A model generated the notes under the pieces. That model searched no databases. It was not told the origin of the DNA and was given only the letters and a program-made list of their open reading frames with translations. The translations under genes were made by a program, and so were the position numbers. Shown here one piece after another: positions 1-9,722 of a stretch of 64,000 bases of DNA; position 1 is the stretch's first letter, and the number at the start of each line of letters is the position of its first letter. The stretch is from Planctomycetota bacterium (GTDB lineage: Bacteria > Planctomycetota > Planctomycetia > Planctomycetales > Planctomycetaceae). The stretch covers positions 51,323 to 115,322 of the forward strand of contig JAEZFD010000044.1 in NCBI GenBank assembly GCA_023417655.1, in the 5' to 3' direction.

Positions 1-928
1 CGTAGTTGTCCTTCAACAGAACGTCGATGGGCAGGGGAACCTGATCAAGGTCGGCGCCCGAGAGACACTGTGTGTAAAGGTTCTTGGTTGCAGTGTTCGC
101 CAGTCCTTCCCGGTTCTGCTCCTGATAGGCAGTGAGGAATTCGTTCGACCGGTTCAGAGCGGCCACCACTTTGGATAACTGTCGGATCCCGACTGATTCT
201 TTGGAGGTTGGTTCAATTGCGAGGTCATGCAGAATCCAGCGGCTGTCTTTCTGGTGCATTTCCAGGAACAGACTCCCTTGCGGATGCGGGACGACGACAA
301 AGGCCTTTTCCCCATTCAATCGAGCATCAGGCTTGAAGGTGCTCTGGCTGCCTGGGCCGGCGACTTCTTTTGACAGTTTCTCGAACCAGGCGGGAGGAAG
401 CGGTTTCAGCTGGGTCTGCAAACTCTCGTCGCAGAAAGCAAGTTTCTCATCACGGCTGCCTTCGCGCCAGGCGAGGAGGATTTCCCGACATGTCAGCAGC
501 AGGTCCATCTGTTCGGTGATGGATCGCTCGACGATGGCTCCTGCTCCGGAGTCCTGTTTCAGGATCACATCATCGACGACCCAGCTGCGGCCGTTCTTCG
601 TCAGCAGGTATTCCACTTCTTTGGCCGACTCTTTCTCGCCGACTTTGACGACCGCTTTTCGTTTCCCGTCAGGCAGATTCTCGACGGAGACGATCTCCAC
701 CTTCCCGGCGGGGATCTTCAGCATTTTGAGTCCCTTGGGGGAATCCTTGCCACGCAGGGCCTTCTGCCCGAATTCCTCTGATGTCGCCCCTTTCAGGCCG
801 TCCAGGTCCTGCGACTGCATGTTCTCTGCGAACTGTTCGATCGCACGCTTTGTAAACATGCTGGTACAGCCAGGCACCATGAGCACAGTCAGGGCGCATG
901 TCAGAATCCAGTATGGGGAACGACTCAT
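1..928 (-). CDS. Putative lipoprotein, partial (runs off left edge)
   Basis: Reading the minus strand from the ATG at 926-928 gives an open frame of about 309 codons with no stop before the window edge, so the C-terminus is missing. The N-terminus is a lipoprotein signal: a short basic start, a hydrophobic stretch and a VPGC lipobox, which places the protein on a membrane outside the cytoplasm. The rest is soluble and rich in Lys and Glu, with a KAVVKVGEKE strand and a WVVDDV motif that resemble DUF4878/NTF2-like lipoproteins. A second similar stretch (WILHDLAIEP) suggests a duplicated fold. I do not recognise a specific family and assign no function. The signal peptide and unbroken frame make the gene itself convincing. 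Confidence 0.8.
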   Translation of the reverse strand, partial: MSRSPYWILTCALTVLMVPGCTSMFTKRAIEQFAENMQSQDLDGLKGATSEEFGQKALRGKDSPKGLKMLKIPAGKVEIVSVENLPDGKRKAVVKVGEKESAKEVEYLLTKNGRSWVVDDVILKQDSGAGAIVERSITEQMDLLLTCREILLAWREGSRDEKLAFCDESLQTQLKPLPPAWFEKLSKEVAGPGSQSTFKPDARLNGEKAFVVVPHPQGSLFLEMHQKDSRWILHDLAIEPTSKESVGIRQLSKVVAALNRSNEFLTAYQEQNREGLANTATKNLYTQCLSGADLDQVPLPIDVLLKDNY

Positions 929-1346
929 AGGGACTACTCAGGCCGTCTTCCCAACGGTACGCAGGTGCCGTCAGGTCGGGGATGTCGGAACAGACTTGAA
1001 CGAAAGACAGGACTGGCGTTCTCTCACACCAGAATGAATCCGGTCAAGATGCGCCCTGTTCTGGTTCAGCGCCTAAGAGTGCGGTTTCACCGGGGAAGAA
1101 TTCTGGAAAACCCTACTGAAACACTGCAAATTCAGAAAAAACCCGTATGGACAGAATCGGGAGGATTGCCAATACTCCCCGCGCCTGTCGATCGGCAGGT
1201 TTGGCCGAAGACTGCACGTGATGGCAGCAATTGCCTGTCATCTCGAGTCTTCGCGGTTGTCCTCTCCCGCCAAGGGGTCCAATCGATCCTCCCCAATTGT
1301 GGACATCCGATCTCGAATTCCAATCCTGAACCGCCCGAGGTAGGTC
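929..1346. other. Intergenic region between divergent lipoprotein genes
   Basis: This 418-bp stretch separates two divergently transcribed lipoprotein genes and must hold both promoters. The short frames here look non-coding. I see no convincing hairpin, repeat or consensus promoter. Confidence 0.5.
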
Positions 1347-2501
1347 ATGTCTCGACCGCTCGATTCCCATCGACGACATCTTCGTTCACATCATCAGAAC
1401 TCGCTGGCACTCTTCGCTGCTGCTTCTGATTTTGTCGGAAAAGGTTTCGGTGGCCGTCTGCTGCAGGTCGGTCTGGCTACGCTCGTCTGCTTATCCACTG
1501 GCTGCCATCAGACGTATTCCCGGCCATACGGCTACGGGGGTTACGGATGTCCGCCGGAAGGTTGTCCTCCAGCGGGCTCATACCCTGCAGGGTCTTATCC
1601 GGCCGGTGCTTACCCGGCTCCGATTCAGACTCTCACGCCGGGACAACCCTATGTTCCTGGCGGAATGACTCCATCGGGTGCCACCCCGACTTATCAGGCA
1701 CCCAACAGTGGGTTGCAGCCGATTCCAGATAATTCGGCACCGAGCTATGCTCCAAATACAAGTCCGCTGGCACCGTCTCCGTACATGGGACCAGGGGCGT
1801 CTCTGCCGCCTGCCAGTTCATCCACACTCAGCGGAATTCAGCAGGTCAGCGGGGTCCAACCAGTCGGCGGTGTGCAGCCACTGGGTGCAGCACAGCCTCT
1901 GGGTGGCGTGCAGCCGACTCCCCTGAATCCTCCGATGGCCGCGTTGAGGCAAATTCCTGCCCAGCCGCTTTCGACGGTCACTCCCGCGACCTCCTCGCAA
2001 TACTCTCCGGTTCCTGCAGTCCAGCCGGTTCAGCCGATTCACCCTGCCACTGCGGCCAAGCTGATTGACGCCATCTCGACCCAGCAGAGTCAGTCTGCTG
2101 CAGCGAGTTCTGATACGTTCATGGCACCTGTGAATTCACCACCAGCGGCGGTCCCGGTTTCGTCTTCTACGACCTCGGCCGAACCATGGAGTATGGAAGT
2201 CAAGAAGGTCGAACAGGCGTCTTTGACCCCATTCGGGCATGACGCAAAGTTCCGCTGGCTTCGCGGAGTCGTCAGTCAGGATCCAAAGGACGGCAGCTGG
2301 GGGATCGTCTACAACGACGCGCCTGGAAAGGACGACCGCTGGGGAGGCCACCTCTCTCTGACGATGCCGCCTGATTTGATCGAGCTTCGCGACGGAGACA
2401 CTGTGCATGTGCAGGGCCGCGTCGACACTGTCGCCAACGACGGTCAGGGCAAGCCGGTCTATGTCGTATCCCATGCCCAGAAGTTCAATGTTGTTGAATG
2501 A
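1347..2501 (+). CDS. Pro/Gln-rich lipoprotein with C-terminal OB-like domain
   Basis: The 384-residue protein starts at an ATG preceded by a GAGG ribosome site. After a basic leader and a hydrophobic segment (LATLVCL) comes an LSTGC lipobox, indicating lipidation and surface anchoring. Residues ~60-270 are low complexity, rich in Pro, Gly, Gln and Ser, with short repeats such as AGSYPAGSYPAGAYPA and several GGVQP/GVQP units. The last ~85 residues form a compact domain (RWLRGVVSQDP, DTVHVQGRVDT, PVYVVSHAQKF) with the spacing of an OB-fold nucleic-acid or ligand module. The layout fits a tethered surface protein; the function is unknown. The long hydrophilic leader before the signal is odd and the true start could lie further in. 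Confidence 0.75.
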   Translation: MSRPLDSHRRHLRSHHQNSLALFAAASDFVGKGFGGRLLQVGLATLVCLSTGCHQTYSRPYGYGGYGCPPEGCPPAGSYPAGSYPAGAYPAPIQTLTPGQPYVPGGMTPSGATPTYQAPNSGLQPIPDNSAPSYAPNTSPLAPSPYMGPGASLPPASSSTLSGIQQVSGVQPVGGVQPLGAAQPLGGVQPTPLNPPMAALRQIPAQPLSTVTPATSSQYSPVPAVQPVQPIHPATAAKLIDAISTQQSQSAAASSDTFMAPVNSPPAAVPVSSSTTSAEPWSMEVKKVEQASLTPFGHDAKFRWLRGVVSQDPKDGSWGIVYNDAPGKDDRWGGHLSLTMPPDLIELRDGDTVHVQGRVDTVANDGQGKPVYVVSHAQKFNVVE

Positions 2502-2626
2502 TGCGATTGTCGAATGATTCCGCCGTATGAACTGACAGCCTGGGCTCTGCCGAGCGAATTGTCCCGGCGGTCAATAAACGATCCCGCTGACTCAGGCGAG
2601 CGGACTGAAGCGGCAACTTCTCTGAA

Positions 2627-3919
2627 GTGATCATCGAGTCAGAATGGCTCCCTGTGCCTCCTTCCACACTGACTTTTCCGAGTGTTCAGACGCCGCGCCG
2701 CGCGACGGGGCTGGACTGGTTGCGTGCAATCGCGACGCTCTGTGTGGTGATGCTGCATGTTGCGATGCCGTATCTTTCCCATCCGTTGCCGGGGCTCATC
2801 TGGTGCGCAAATTCTGCTGAGAAGAGCACGTGCGTCACTATGCTGGCGTGGGGTATTAACAGCTGCATTATGCCGCTGTTCTTCATCATGTCGGGTTATC
2901 TCGCGGCCCAACTGGCGAGTGATCGCGAGCCACGATCCTTTCTCAAGCACCGTCTCAGTCGACTCGGACTTCCTTTGCTTGTCGGCTTCGTGCTGGTGTT
3001 ACCCGCCGATTTGTATGTCTGGGTGCTTGGTTGGGTCACTCAAGGGCTGATCCCGTGGTCCAGTCTTCGTCGTCTCAGTTTTCCTGACGAACTGGATGCG
3101 GCGCTGTGGGGACCGGCGCATCTCTGGTATCTCGAGTTTCTGTTGATCTATTCGCTTGTCGCCGGGATGGTCCTCTCATCACGATTTCCGGCGGCAATTC
3201 AGCGTCATTTTCAAATTGAAAAGCTTTCAAAAGTTTGGCGGGATCCTGCGGGATTGCTTTCGCTGACATTGGCGTCGCTCTGTTGCGGACTGATTCTCTG
3301 GAGGCAGCCGCGTGTCTTGATCGGCTTCAACAACGGAATCTTGCCGCCTTGGGAGAATCTGTTGTTCTTCGCTGTTCCCTTTTCACTGGGATGGATGCGG
3401 AAACAGCAGGAACTCCATCAACCTGTGACTGTGACACGAAGATCCAGAACCGCGTGGCAACTCGCTGTCTCGGCTGTGCTGGGGCTGATGCTGGTGCCTC
3501 AGCTTCAGTGGCATCTGGCCCACGAGACGCAACCGGCGGCCGCGGCACTCCCTCCATTTCTCTTTGCCGCTTTTGGATTGACGTTCGCGTCAGGGCTGTT
3601 CGGGCTCGCTCTGCTGTGGAAGGGGCCAAAGGCTCCCGCCGCAATTGCGTATCTCGCAGCGGCCTCGTTCTGGATCTATCTGGCTCATCATCCGCTGACA
3701 GGCCTGGTGAACATTGCCTTTCAGAGTTGGAACCGGCCTGCGTGGATCGAATTCGCCATGGCGAATCTCATTGTCGTGGCAATGTGCCTGGCGTCTTACG
3801 AGGTCGGAGTTCGTCGGACCTGGCTGGGACGCGTGCTGAACGGAACTCGCCAGACGATTCGACCGGCGACGGAATCCCTCCCGAAGGAACAGCCGCAGTC
3901 TGTCTCCCGGGCGGCCTGA
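2627..3919 (+). CDS. Acyltransferase 3 family membrane protein (OpgC/MdoC-like)
   Basis: This 430-residue polytopic membrane protein carries the acyltransferase-3 signature near the N-terminus (LDWLRAIATLCVVMLHV, with the conserved Arg and His), then FIMSGYLAA and a central PAHLWYLEFLL. About ten hydrophobic segments follow, ending near residue 410. Members move acyl groups such as succinyl or acetyl onto periplasmic glucans or envelope polysaccharides, and the PAHLWYLEFLL motif points to the OpgC/MdoC branch. The start is a GTG at 2627 without a clear ribosome site; no ATG lies between it and the first conserved motif, so this or another alternative start must be used. The substrate cannot be read from sequence. 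Confidence 0.8.
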   Translation: MIIESEWLPVPPSTLTFPSVQTPRRATGLDWLRAIATLCVVMLHVAMPYLSHPLPGLIWCANSAEKSTCVTMLAWGINSCIMPLFFIMSGYLAAQLASDREPRSFLKHRLSRLGLPLLVGFVLVLPADLYVWVLGWVTQGLIPWSSLRRLSFPDELDAALWGPAHLWYLEFLLIYSLVAGMVLSSRFPAAIQRHFQIEKLSKVWRDPAGLLSLTLASLCCGLILWRQPRVLIGFNNGILPPWENLLFFAVPFSLGWMRKQQELHQPVTVTRRSRTAWQLAVSAVLGLMLVPQLQWHLAHETQPAAAALPPFLFAAFGLTFASGLFGLALLWKGPKAPAAIAYLAAASFWIYLAHHPLTGLVNIAFQSWNRPAWIEFAMANLIVVAMCLASYEVGVRRTWLGRVLNGTRQTIRPATESLPKEQPQSVSRAA

Positions 3920-4158
3920 TCATTGTCAAAGACGCACGGCCTCCGGTTCTCCTCGAAGAATGAAGACCCTTTCTCCCGTCATCCCCGGCGTTTGAGATCG
4001 ATTTGAGCGCCGTCGGCCTGCGGTCTATAATGGATTCTTCGCTGTTGCAATGCGATCGTCCGATGCCGTTCTGAACAGGACTGAACTTCAGTCTCCATCA
4101 GGCGTTGACGCATCATCGCCTTGACGGCTTTTGGACCCGTTTGTGATCGGAATTCGCC

Positions 4159-4338
4159 ATGTTCGGCTTCGGTACAACTGAACTCATCATCCTTGCTGTG
4201 ATCGTTCTGCTGCTTTTTGGTCACCGGCTCCCTTCCGCAATGCGATCATTGGGAGGCTCGGTCAGCTCCTTCAAAAAGGGGATGAAAGAGGGCGAAGAAG
4301 ACGAGAATTCAGGACATCTGAATTCTGACAAGAAGTAG
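4159..4338 (+). CDS. tatA: Twin-arginine translocase subunit TatA/E
   Basis: A 59-residue protein that is easily missed because of its size. It begins MFGFGTTELIILAVIVLLLF, a short N-terminal membrane helix with the FG start typical of TatA. The helix is followed by a Gly-His hinge, an amphipathic helix with the family's SLGGSVSSFKKGMKE pattern, and a short acidic/Lys tail. TatA forms the pore-like assembly that moves folded proteins with RR signal peptides across the inner membrane. No tatB or tatC is adjacent, so the gene stands alone, as is common for planctomycete tatA. Length and motif order match the family closely. Confidence 0.93.
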   Translation: MFGFGTTELIILAVIVLLLFGHRLPSAMRSLGGSVSSFKKGMKEGEEDENSGHLNSDKK

Positions 4339-4575
4339 TCTTCGCAGTATCTTCAGTTGGCTAGATGGGACCGGGGCTGTCTGTGTTGCTTCAGAGCTGT
4401 TGGCTGGTTGCTTCCTGCCCGCCCTGGCGATGCACCTGTTCGCCTGCTGATTGCTGCAGGTTGGTGAACGCCAGCGGTGTTCCGGCTCTGCACCGGATTG
4501 ACTCCGCGTCTGTCCTCCCGTGTCAGTCCGGCAGCATCCCTGTCTGACGAATATCCTGAGCTCCCGGAGTTTCCG

Positions 4576-5958
4576 ATGCTGCAATCCGATCGTAGCCTGA
4601 GTCCGGCTGACCTGCTTCCTGCGATCGAACACATGTGGCAGACCTCTGCCCGATGTCTGGATGAACTGGAACGAAACTGGAGACCGCAAGACGGCTCTCC
4701 GGTTTTTACTGTCGCCGGAAAGTACACCTCGCAGGGCTGGACCGAGTGGACGCAGGGTTTCCAGTTTGGATCGGACATCCTCCAGTTCGATGCGACAGGT
4801 GATGAACGCTTTCTGAAGCGGGGGCGGAAGCACACGCTCGAACTAATGGCTCCGCATGTCAGCCACATCGGGGTGCATGATCACGGATTCAACAATGTCA
4901 GCACCTATGGAGCGCTGCGACGCCTGATTCTGGAAGGGCGTTATTCCGCAGAGGAGTCTGAACTTCAACTGCATGAACTGGCGTTGAAGGTCAGTGGAGC
5001 CGTACAGGCGTCACGCTGGAGCCGCACTGCCTCAGGCAGCGGCTATATCTACTCCTTCAATGGCCCGCATTCGCTGTTTGCTGACACCATTCGATCACTC
5101 CGTTCGCTCGCACTGGCGCACTTACTTGGTCACCGGCTGATGGCGGAGAACGATAAGCCGGTCTCCCTCCTTGAACGTTTATTACAGCATGCGAAAACGA
5201 CGGCAGAATTCATCGTCTATTACGGGGAGGGGCGCGATACATGGGATACCCCGGGACGTGTTGTTCATGAAAGCATCTTCAACACGAATGACGGGAACTT
5301 TCGCTGTCCGAGTGCGCAACAGGGTTATAGTCCTTTCACGACATGGACTCGAGGGGCTGCCTGGATCATCACGGGGTATGCAGAACAGCTGGAGTTCCTC
5401 GCTGCCTTGCCGGATGATGAACTGACCCCCTTCGGCGGACGGGAAGAGGTGGAAGGCTGGATGCGCCGCGCCGCGATGGTGACAGCTCAGGCTTTCATCA
5501 ATGACTGTCCGACTGACGGAGTGCCGTATTGGGATACGGGAGCCCCGGGATTGGTTCAGCTGGGGGATTGGAGAAATGTCCCGTCTGATCCATGGAACGA
5601 CTTTGAACCGATCGACAGTTCCGCAGCGGCGATTGCTTCACAGGGCTTGATTCGACTGGGACGATTGCTGTCAGCAGAGGAGGGGGCTGACAACTTCCTT
5701 CAGGCGGGTTTGACGATGTTCCGCAGTTTGCTGACGGATCGTTATCTGAATCAGGACCCGAAGCATCAAGGGCTTCTCCTGCATTCGGTTTATCATCGGC
5801 CGAGGAACTGGGATTACATTCCACCGGGACGAAAGATCCCTTGTGGAGAGGCCTGCATGTGGGGTGACTACCACCTGCGTGAAACGGCTCTTTTGGTGCA
5901 GCGCATCGCGAAGGGCCAGCCGGATTACACCTTCTTTGGTCCCATCGGCAAGTCCTAA
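4576..5958 (+). CDS. Glycoside hydrolase family 88/105-like (unsaturated glucuronyl hydrolase)
   Basis: The 460-residue protein is all-helical in character and shows GH88 landmarks: a HDHGF motif near residue 100 carrying a candidate catalytic Asp, FNTNDGNF around residue 240, TWTRGAAWIITGY near 265 and DSSAAAIASQGL near 350. Such enzymes hydrate the unsaturated uronic acid end of oligosaccharides made by polysaccharide lyases. No signal peptide is seen, so it probably works in the cytoplasm. I chose the ATG at 4576 because a CGGAG ribosome site lies 7 bases upstream and homology begins soon after; the frame stays open further upstream to 4477. It converges on a sulfatase gene, fitting breakdown of sulfated polysaccharides. 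Confidence 0.8.
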   Translation: MLQSDRSLSPADLLPAIEHMWQTSARCLDELERNWRPQDGSPVFTVAGKYTSQGWTEWTQGFQFGSDILQFDATGDERFLKRGRKHTLELMAPHVSHIGVHDHGFNNVSTYGALRRLILEGRYSAEESELQLHELALKVSGAVQASRWSRTASGSGYIYSFNGPHSLFADTIRSLRSLALAHLLGHRLMAENDKPVSLLERLLQHAKTTAEFIVYYGEGRDTWDTPGRVVHESIFNTNDGNFRCPSAQQGYSPFTTWTRGAAWIITGYAEQLEFLAALPDDELTPFGGREEVEGWMRRAAMVTAQAFINDCPTDGVPYWDTGAPGLVQLGDWRNVPSDPWNDFEPIDSSAAAIASQGLIRLGRLLSAEEGADNFLQAGLTMFRSLLTDRYLNQDPKHQGLLLHSVYHRPRNWDYIPPGRKIPCGEACMWGDYHLRETALLVQRIAKGQPDYTFFGPIGKS

Positions 5959-5998
5959 GGGAAGTTCCCATTCCCTTGATGCGATTACAGGAAAGCAG

Positions 5999-6036
5999 AA
6001 AGTCCCCCACAGGCTGATCACCCTGTGAGGGACTTT
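5999..6036. terminator. Bidirectional hairpin between convergent genes
   Basis: AAAGTCCC at 5999-6006 pairs with GGGACTTT at 6029-6036, and CACAGG pairs with CCTGTG inside, giving a 14-bp stem with one mismatch and an 8-base loop. It lies between the converging ends of the hydrolase (5958) and the sulfatase (6075). Confidence 0.75.
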
Positions 6037-6074
6037 GCATTGAGACTGAGCGGGGTTTCCGACGATTCGACCGA

Positions 6075-8195
6075 CTATTTGGATGTCAGGTCGATGGTCA
6101 CAGACTCGACCGTTCCATTGAAGGCATTTGGGGATTCATAGTCTCCGACGGCACCCGCGTCATCCATGCCGACGTTCAGACCGTCGACGGGCTGCTTCTC
6201 GATCACATTGCCTGCGGCCTTCCCAACTTCCTTTCCATTCAACTCCATGCTCAGCTCACCAGAGGAGCTGAGACGAGCAGTGAGAGAGTGCTTCCCCTTT
6301 GAGAGCTTCGGGCCGGTCACGGTGAAGACGCCTTCCTGAGTTCTCACAAGAAAGCTTGGTTTCGAGTCATCAACGTAGAGCGTGAATCCCAGTGCAGTCC
6401 CACCTTGCGCGACGATGACGCCGACGGGCGGTTCCTGAGCCACGTCGAAGTTCGCCTGAATGGTGAACCCTTTTCTCGCGATATCAGGCGCACTCTTTCC
6501 CTTGAGCGCGGCTCCGGAGTCGAGTTGGAAATGCTTCTTTGAACTTCCGCCGGGATTCCCGGTCCCACGCCACGCACCGAGCGGAAGGACGTTCGCCCGA
6601 GCTGCATAGGCATCCCATTTCGCTGCGAGATCTTTCACACGATCTGGCTGAGATTCAGCAAGATTATTCAGCTCAGTGCGATCTGTCTCGATGTCATAGA
6701 GTTCCCAGGGAGCATTTTCCTTCGCAACGAGTTTCCAGCGACCTTCACGAACAGCCCGATTTCCTTCGTGCTCCCAGAAGAGGGGCTGCGAACGGTTCAA
6801 TGCCTGACCGGCGAAGGCGGGCCGCAGGCTGACACCTTCCATCGGTTTGATCGCTTTTCCGTTCCGTTCTTTCGGGAAATCAGCAGATCCCAGATCGGCA
6901 CAAGTCGCCATGATGTCAATCAGGTGCCCGGGTTGTGCTTCGAGTTTGCCTCTTCTGTCCGCAGAAATTCCGGCGGGCCAGTGAGCAATCAGCGGAGTCG
7001 AGATTCCGCCTTCATGGACCCAGTGTTTGTATTCACGAAACGGGGTGTTGCTGACATTCGCCCAGCCGCGGCCATAAGCAATGAACGTTTCCCCTGGCCC
7101 GGGCATGTGGTCCGGTCCCGTCAGAACAGGACGTCCAGAAGGAGCGTTGCCTGGTCGTGAGTTCGGAGCACGGCCGACGTTTTCCGCACAGGCTCCGTTG
7201 TCCTGCAGATAGAAAATGATCGTGTTGTCCAGCTGCCCCTCTTTTTTCAGCTGCTCAACAATCCGGCCAATCCCGGCATCCATGTTGTCGATCATGGCGC
7301 AGTAAACTTCCATGCAGCGCGCTTCCCACTCTTTGTGGGCGACGTTCTTCCAGTCTTCATCGGCCGGAGTCAACTTTGAGTCAGGAGAAACGACTCCCAG
7401 TTTCTTCATTCTCTCCAGGCGTGCGAGCCGGTGAGGGGCATAACCGTCATCGAACTGGCCGCGGTACTTGGCGATGTCCTTCTCCAGTGCCTGCATCGGC
7501 CAGTGCGCCGCGGTATAGGCAACATACATGAAGAAAGGCTGCGACGGGGTTTCGGCCTGATGCTTCTGCAGAAACTTCACTGCGTTATCAGACAGGGCAT
7601 CGGTGTAGTAATACTGATCGGGTTTGTAGAGCGGGTCCGCAGCAGGGTCCACAGGATCCGTCTGACGGTGCAGTGTCGGAGGGTCGAAGTAATTTCCAGC
7701 GCCGGCTTTGGTTCCATAGAAGTAGTCAAAGCCTCGAGCGGTCGGCCAGTTGGGATTTTTCTTGGCAGTGGCATTCCGATGGGTGACGTGCCATTTTCCC
7801 AGCATATAGGTTTTGTATCCTGCGGGGCCAAGGACCTCCGGAATGGTTGCGCAGTCCTGATTCAGCTCTCCGCGATAGCCGTCGTATCCCCGGTCATCGC
7901 CCATGTGACCAATCCCGGCCTGATGGGGGTACAGACCTGACATCAGCGAAGCACGTGTTGGACAGCAGCGGGCGGTATTGTAGAACTGTGTGAAGCGAAT
8001 TCCCCCGGCAGCCAGTGCATCGAGATTCGGTGTTTTGGCATCACCGCCATAACACCCCAGATCTGAATAGCCCATGTCATCACTCATAATGAGAATGATG
8101 TTGGGACGTTTCGTTGCCGTCTCTGCGGCTAGCTCGGGAACTCCCGCAGCGAGCAGCGCCGCGGCAATACAGAAGACGCACCGGAATTTTTCCAT
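6075..8195 (-). CDS. Secreted arylsulfatase (formylglycine-dependent)
   Basis: A 706-residue type I sulfatase. A signal peptide occupies residues 1-25 and is followed by the first metal-binding motif (PNIILIMSDDMGYSDLG). The signature CCPTRAS at 77-83 provides the Cys that FGE-type enzymes convert to formylglycine, and GKWH and HEGG motifs follow. The last ~140 residues form a beta-rich domain after the catalytic core (GFTIQANFDV, SVTIDLTSK). The enzyme hydrolyses sulfate esters outside the cytoplasm; the substrate is unknown. The ATG at 8195 has AGGA 8 bases upstream and is preferred over a TTG two codons earlier. Sulfatases are greatly expanded in planctomycetes, and the converging GH88-like gene supports polysaccharide use. 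Confidence 0.92.
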   Translation of the reverse strand: MEKFRCVFCIAAALLAAGVPELAAETATKRPNIILIMSDDMGYSDLGCYGGDAKTPNLDALAAGGIRFTQFYNTARCCPTRASLMSGLYPHQAGIGHMGDDRGYDGYRGELNQDCATIPEVLGPAGYKTYMLGKWHVTHRNATAKKNPNWPTARGFDYFYGTKAGAGNYFDPPTLHRQTDPVDPAADPLYKPDQYYYTDALSDNAVKFLQKHQAETPSQPFFMYVAYTAAHWPMQALEKDIAKYRGQFDDGYAPHRLARLERMKKLGVVSPDSKLTPADEDWKNVAHKEWEARCMEVYCAMIDNMDAGIGRIVEQLKKEGQLDNTIIFYLQDNGACAENVGRAPNSRPGNAPSGRPVLTGPDHMPGPGETFIAYGRGWANVSNTPFREYKHWVHEGGISTPLIAHWPAGISADRRGKLEAQPGHLIDIMATCADLGSADFPKERNGKAIKPMEGVSLRPAFAGQALNRSQPLFWEHEGNRAVREGRWKLVAKENAPWELYDIETDRTELNNLAESQPDRVKDLAAKWDAYAARANVLPLGAWRGTGNPGGSSKKHFQLDSGAALKGKSAPDIARKGFTIQANFDVAQEPPVGVIVAQGGTALGFTLYVDDSKPSFLVRTQEGVFTVTGPKLSKGKHSLTARLSSSGELSMELNGKEVGKAAGNVIEKQPVDGLNVGMDDAGAVGDYESPNAFNGTVESVTIDLTSK

Positions 8196-8473
8196 CTTCA
8201 AAATCCTGTTTCAAAAGGGCCGCTATCATCATTGAAGAGATGATTGATCGCGGTTCGATTCTGCGAATCTGGCGCTTCATCTGATTCAACAGGTGAACAA
8301 ACGACAGCGAGAAGTCAGCGGAATCGAGAGAGATGCACAGAAGACCGGACTGGAGATGTCGCCGGTCCGCGACTACCGGACTGACACTCAAGATAAGACT
8401 TCGCCCGGCATTTTAGAGTAGAGTTTCTCCACGCTGCCAGTCAGCAACCAGTTGGGGAGGAGACTGCGGGAGG

Positions 8474-9193
8474 TTACTGAAACGAATTCATCTCGTCCTT
8501 GGTCAGTGCACCGCCTGTGCGGAGAAGTGCTTCGGACAACTGGATTGCCCATTCTGGCAGGGGGGATGACCGCATCTGCGCGACTGCGGCGTCGATGTCG
8601 TACTCTACACGATGGAGAGAAATTTTCCCGTCTTCGATGAGGGCATAACTTGCCCGCCAGTCGCCATCACGTGGTTGACCGACGCTCCCTGGATTGAGGA
8701 CCTGAATGTGGTCCAGATCGAGATGGAACGGCAGATGGGAATGGCCGACACAGACGATGTCGGCCTCAATATTGGAGAGCCGCTGCCTCCATCCCTCGGC
8801 ATCCTGCGTCAGATACTCGTCCATCGCATCGCGCGGGGTTGCATGAATCAGGAACAGCCCGAGGTCCGTAGGGCGATAGTAAGAGGTCACCGGCAGTCGC
8901 GCGAGGAACTTGAGATGTTGAGGTTCCAGTATCTCCCAGTGCCAAGGGCGGGTCGCGGCCGCGAGACGCCGGTACCCGGAGTGACCGAGGGCCTGAACTC
9001 GTTGAGCGACGGCATGGTCATGATTGCCACGAATGCAGACGTCAGCATTCCGTTGAACCCAGTCCAGACACGGGAGGGGATTGGTTCCGTAATCGACGAT
9101 GTCACCCAGGACGATGCAAGCGTCAAACTCCGTGGGGATTGCAGAAAGCGCAGCCCAGTTGGAATGAATATCGGCCAGAACCAGAATTCGCAT
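8474..9193 (-). CDS. Metallophosphoesterase (YfcE/MJ0936-like)
   Basis: The 239-residue protein holds the full calcineurin-like metallophosphoesterase set in order: ADIHSNW at the N-terminus, GDIVDYG, GNHDH, an HATP turn and GHSH near residue 160. These residues bind two metal ions. The compact size and the late strand LNPGSVGQPRDGD match small cytoplasmic phosphodiesterases of the YfcE/MJ0936 group. The start at the ATG MRILVLADIHSN fits family N-termini. The frame is open upstream to 9259, but those residues do not resemble the family. The physiological substrate is not predictable. Confidence 0.88.
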   Translation of the reverse strand: MRILVLADIHSNWAALSAIPTEFDACIVLGDIVDYGTNPLPCLDWVQRNADVCIRGNHDHAVAQRVQALGHSGYRRLAAATRPWHWEILEPQHLKFLARLPVTSYYRPTDLGLFLIHATPRDAMDEYLTQDAEGWRQRLSNIEADIVCVGHSHLPFHLDLDHIQVLNPGSVGQPRDGDWRASYALIEDGKISLHRVEYDIDAAVAQMRSSPLPEWAIQLSEALLRTGGALTKDEMNSFQ

Positions 9194-9722
9194 CGTGTTA
9201 AGAGAACTACCTGAAACCTTAGGTACCAGGTCCAAGGTGAATCCTGTGGAAGGCACCAAAAGCGATGACGGATTTATCGAATGGAATCAATGTGATGCCA
9301 CAGGGATGGTATCATCCTTGAGAATCCTCGTCATTCGACCAGAAAACCCGTGCCCAAACGGGACGAAAGAACGAAACATTTGCGATGAGCGGTTCCCGCT
9401 TTCTCTCGAAGCAAACAAGACCTTTCCAAATTGTCGATTTTCGCGGAATTCTCCGGGAACAAACTCAGTACACCATGGTTTAAAAAGGGTAGGGGAAACC
9501 GTTCCATCAGACACGGTGCGTAATTGCATCGTATTCGAACTTTGCGGCAACGTTGACATTCTCAGGCTCATCCCGAAACACTGCGGAGAGAGGAATTTCT
9601 CCCTGAGACCGTTTTGCTTTTTGATCTGCCCGTTCTTGCCACGCGGAATTGAGTCGTTCATCGAACGAAACGCGTGCTGTGCGGGCAGACGGTAGAGCAA
9701 ACTGCTCTAGGTTGGGCGACTT
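9194..9722. other. Intergenic region holding a dispersed repeat copy
   Basis: This ~530-bp region lies between divergent genes. Its right part (9606-9708) is a repeat copy also found at 34101-34202. The remainder, including 9240-9500, shows no gene I trust; the long frames on either strand lack ribosome sites and family resemblance. Confidence 0.5.
9606..9708 (-). repeat. Dispersed ~100-bp repeat, copy A
   Basis: Read on the minus strand, this segment aligns over its whole length with 34101-34202 with roughly three quarters identity and one or two single-base gaps. The best-conserved parts are GCAGTTTGCTCT near one end and the block ending in AAAAAGCAAAACGGTCT. Both copies are intergenic and can be read as a short peptide containing GQIKKQNGLR. 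Confidence 0.7.

Noticed and set aside
132..1037. Plus-strand frame of 301 codons
   Set aside because: It is antisense to the lipoprotein gene, which has a signal peptide, lipobox and normal composition; the frame here is Ser/Arg-rich without family features.
3235..3963. Plus-strand frame of 242 codons
   Set aside because: It overlaps the acyltransferase in another frame and is Arg/Ser/Gly-rich; the acyltransferase motifs are decisive.
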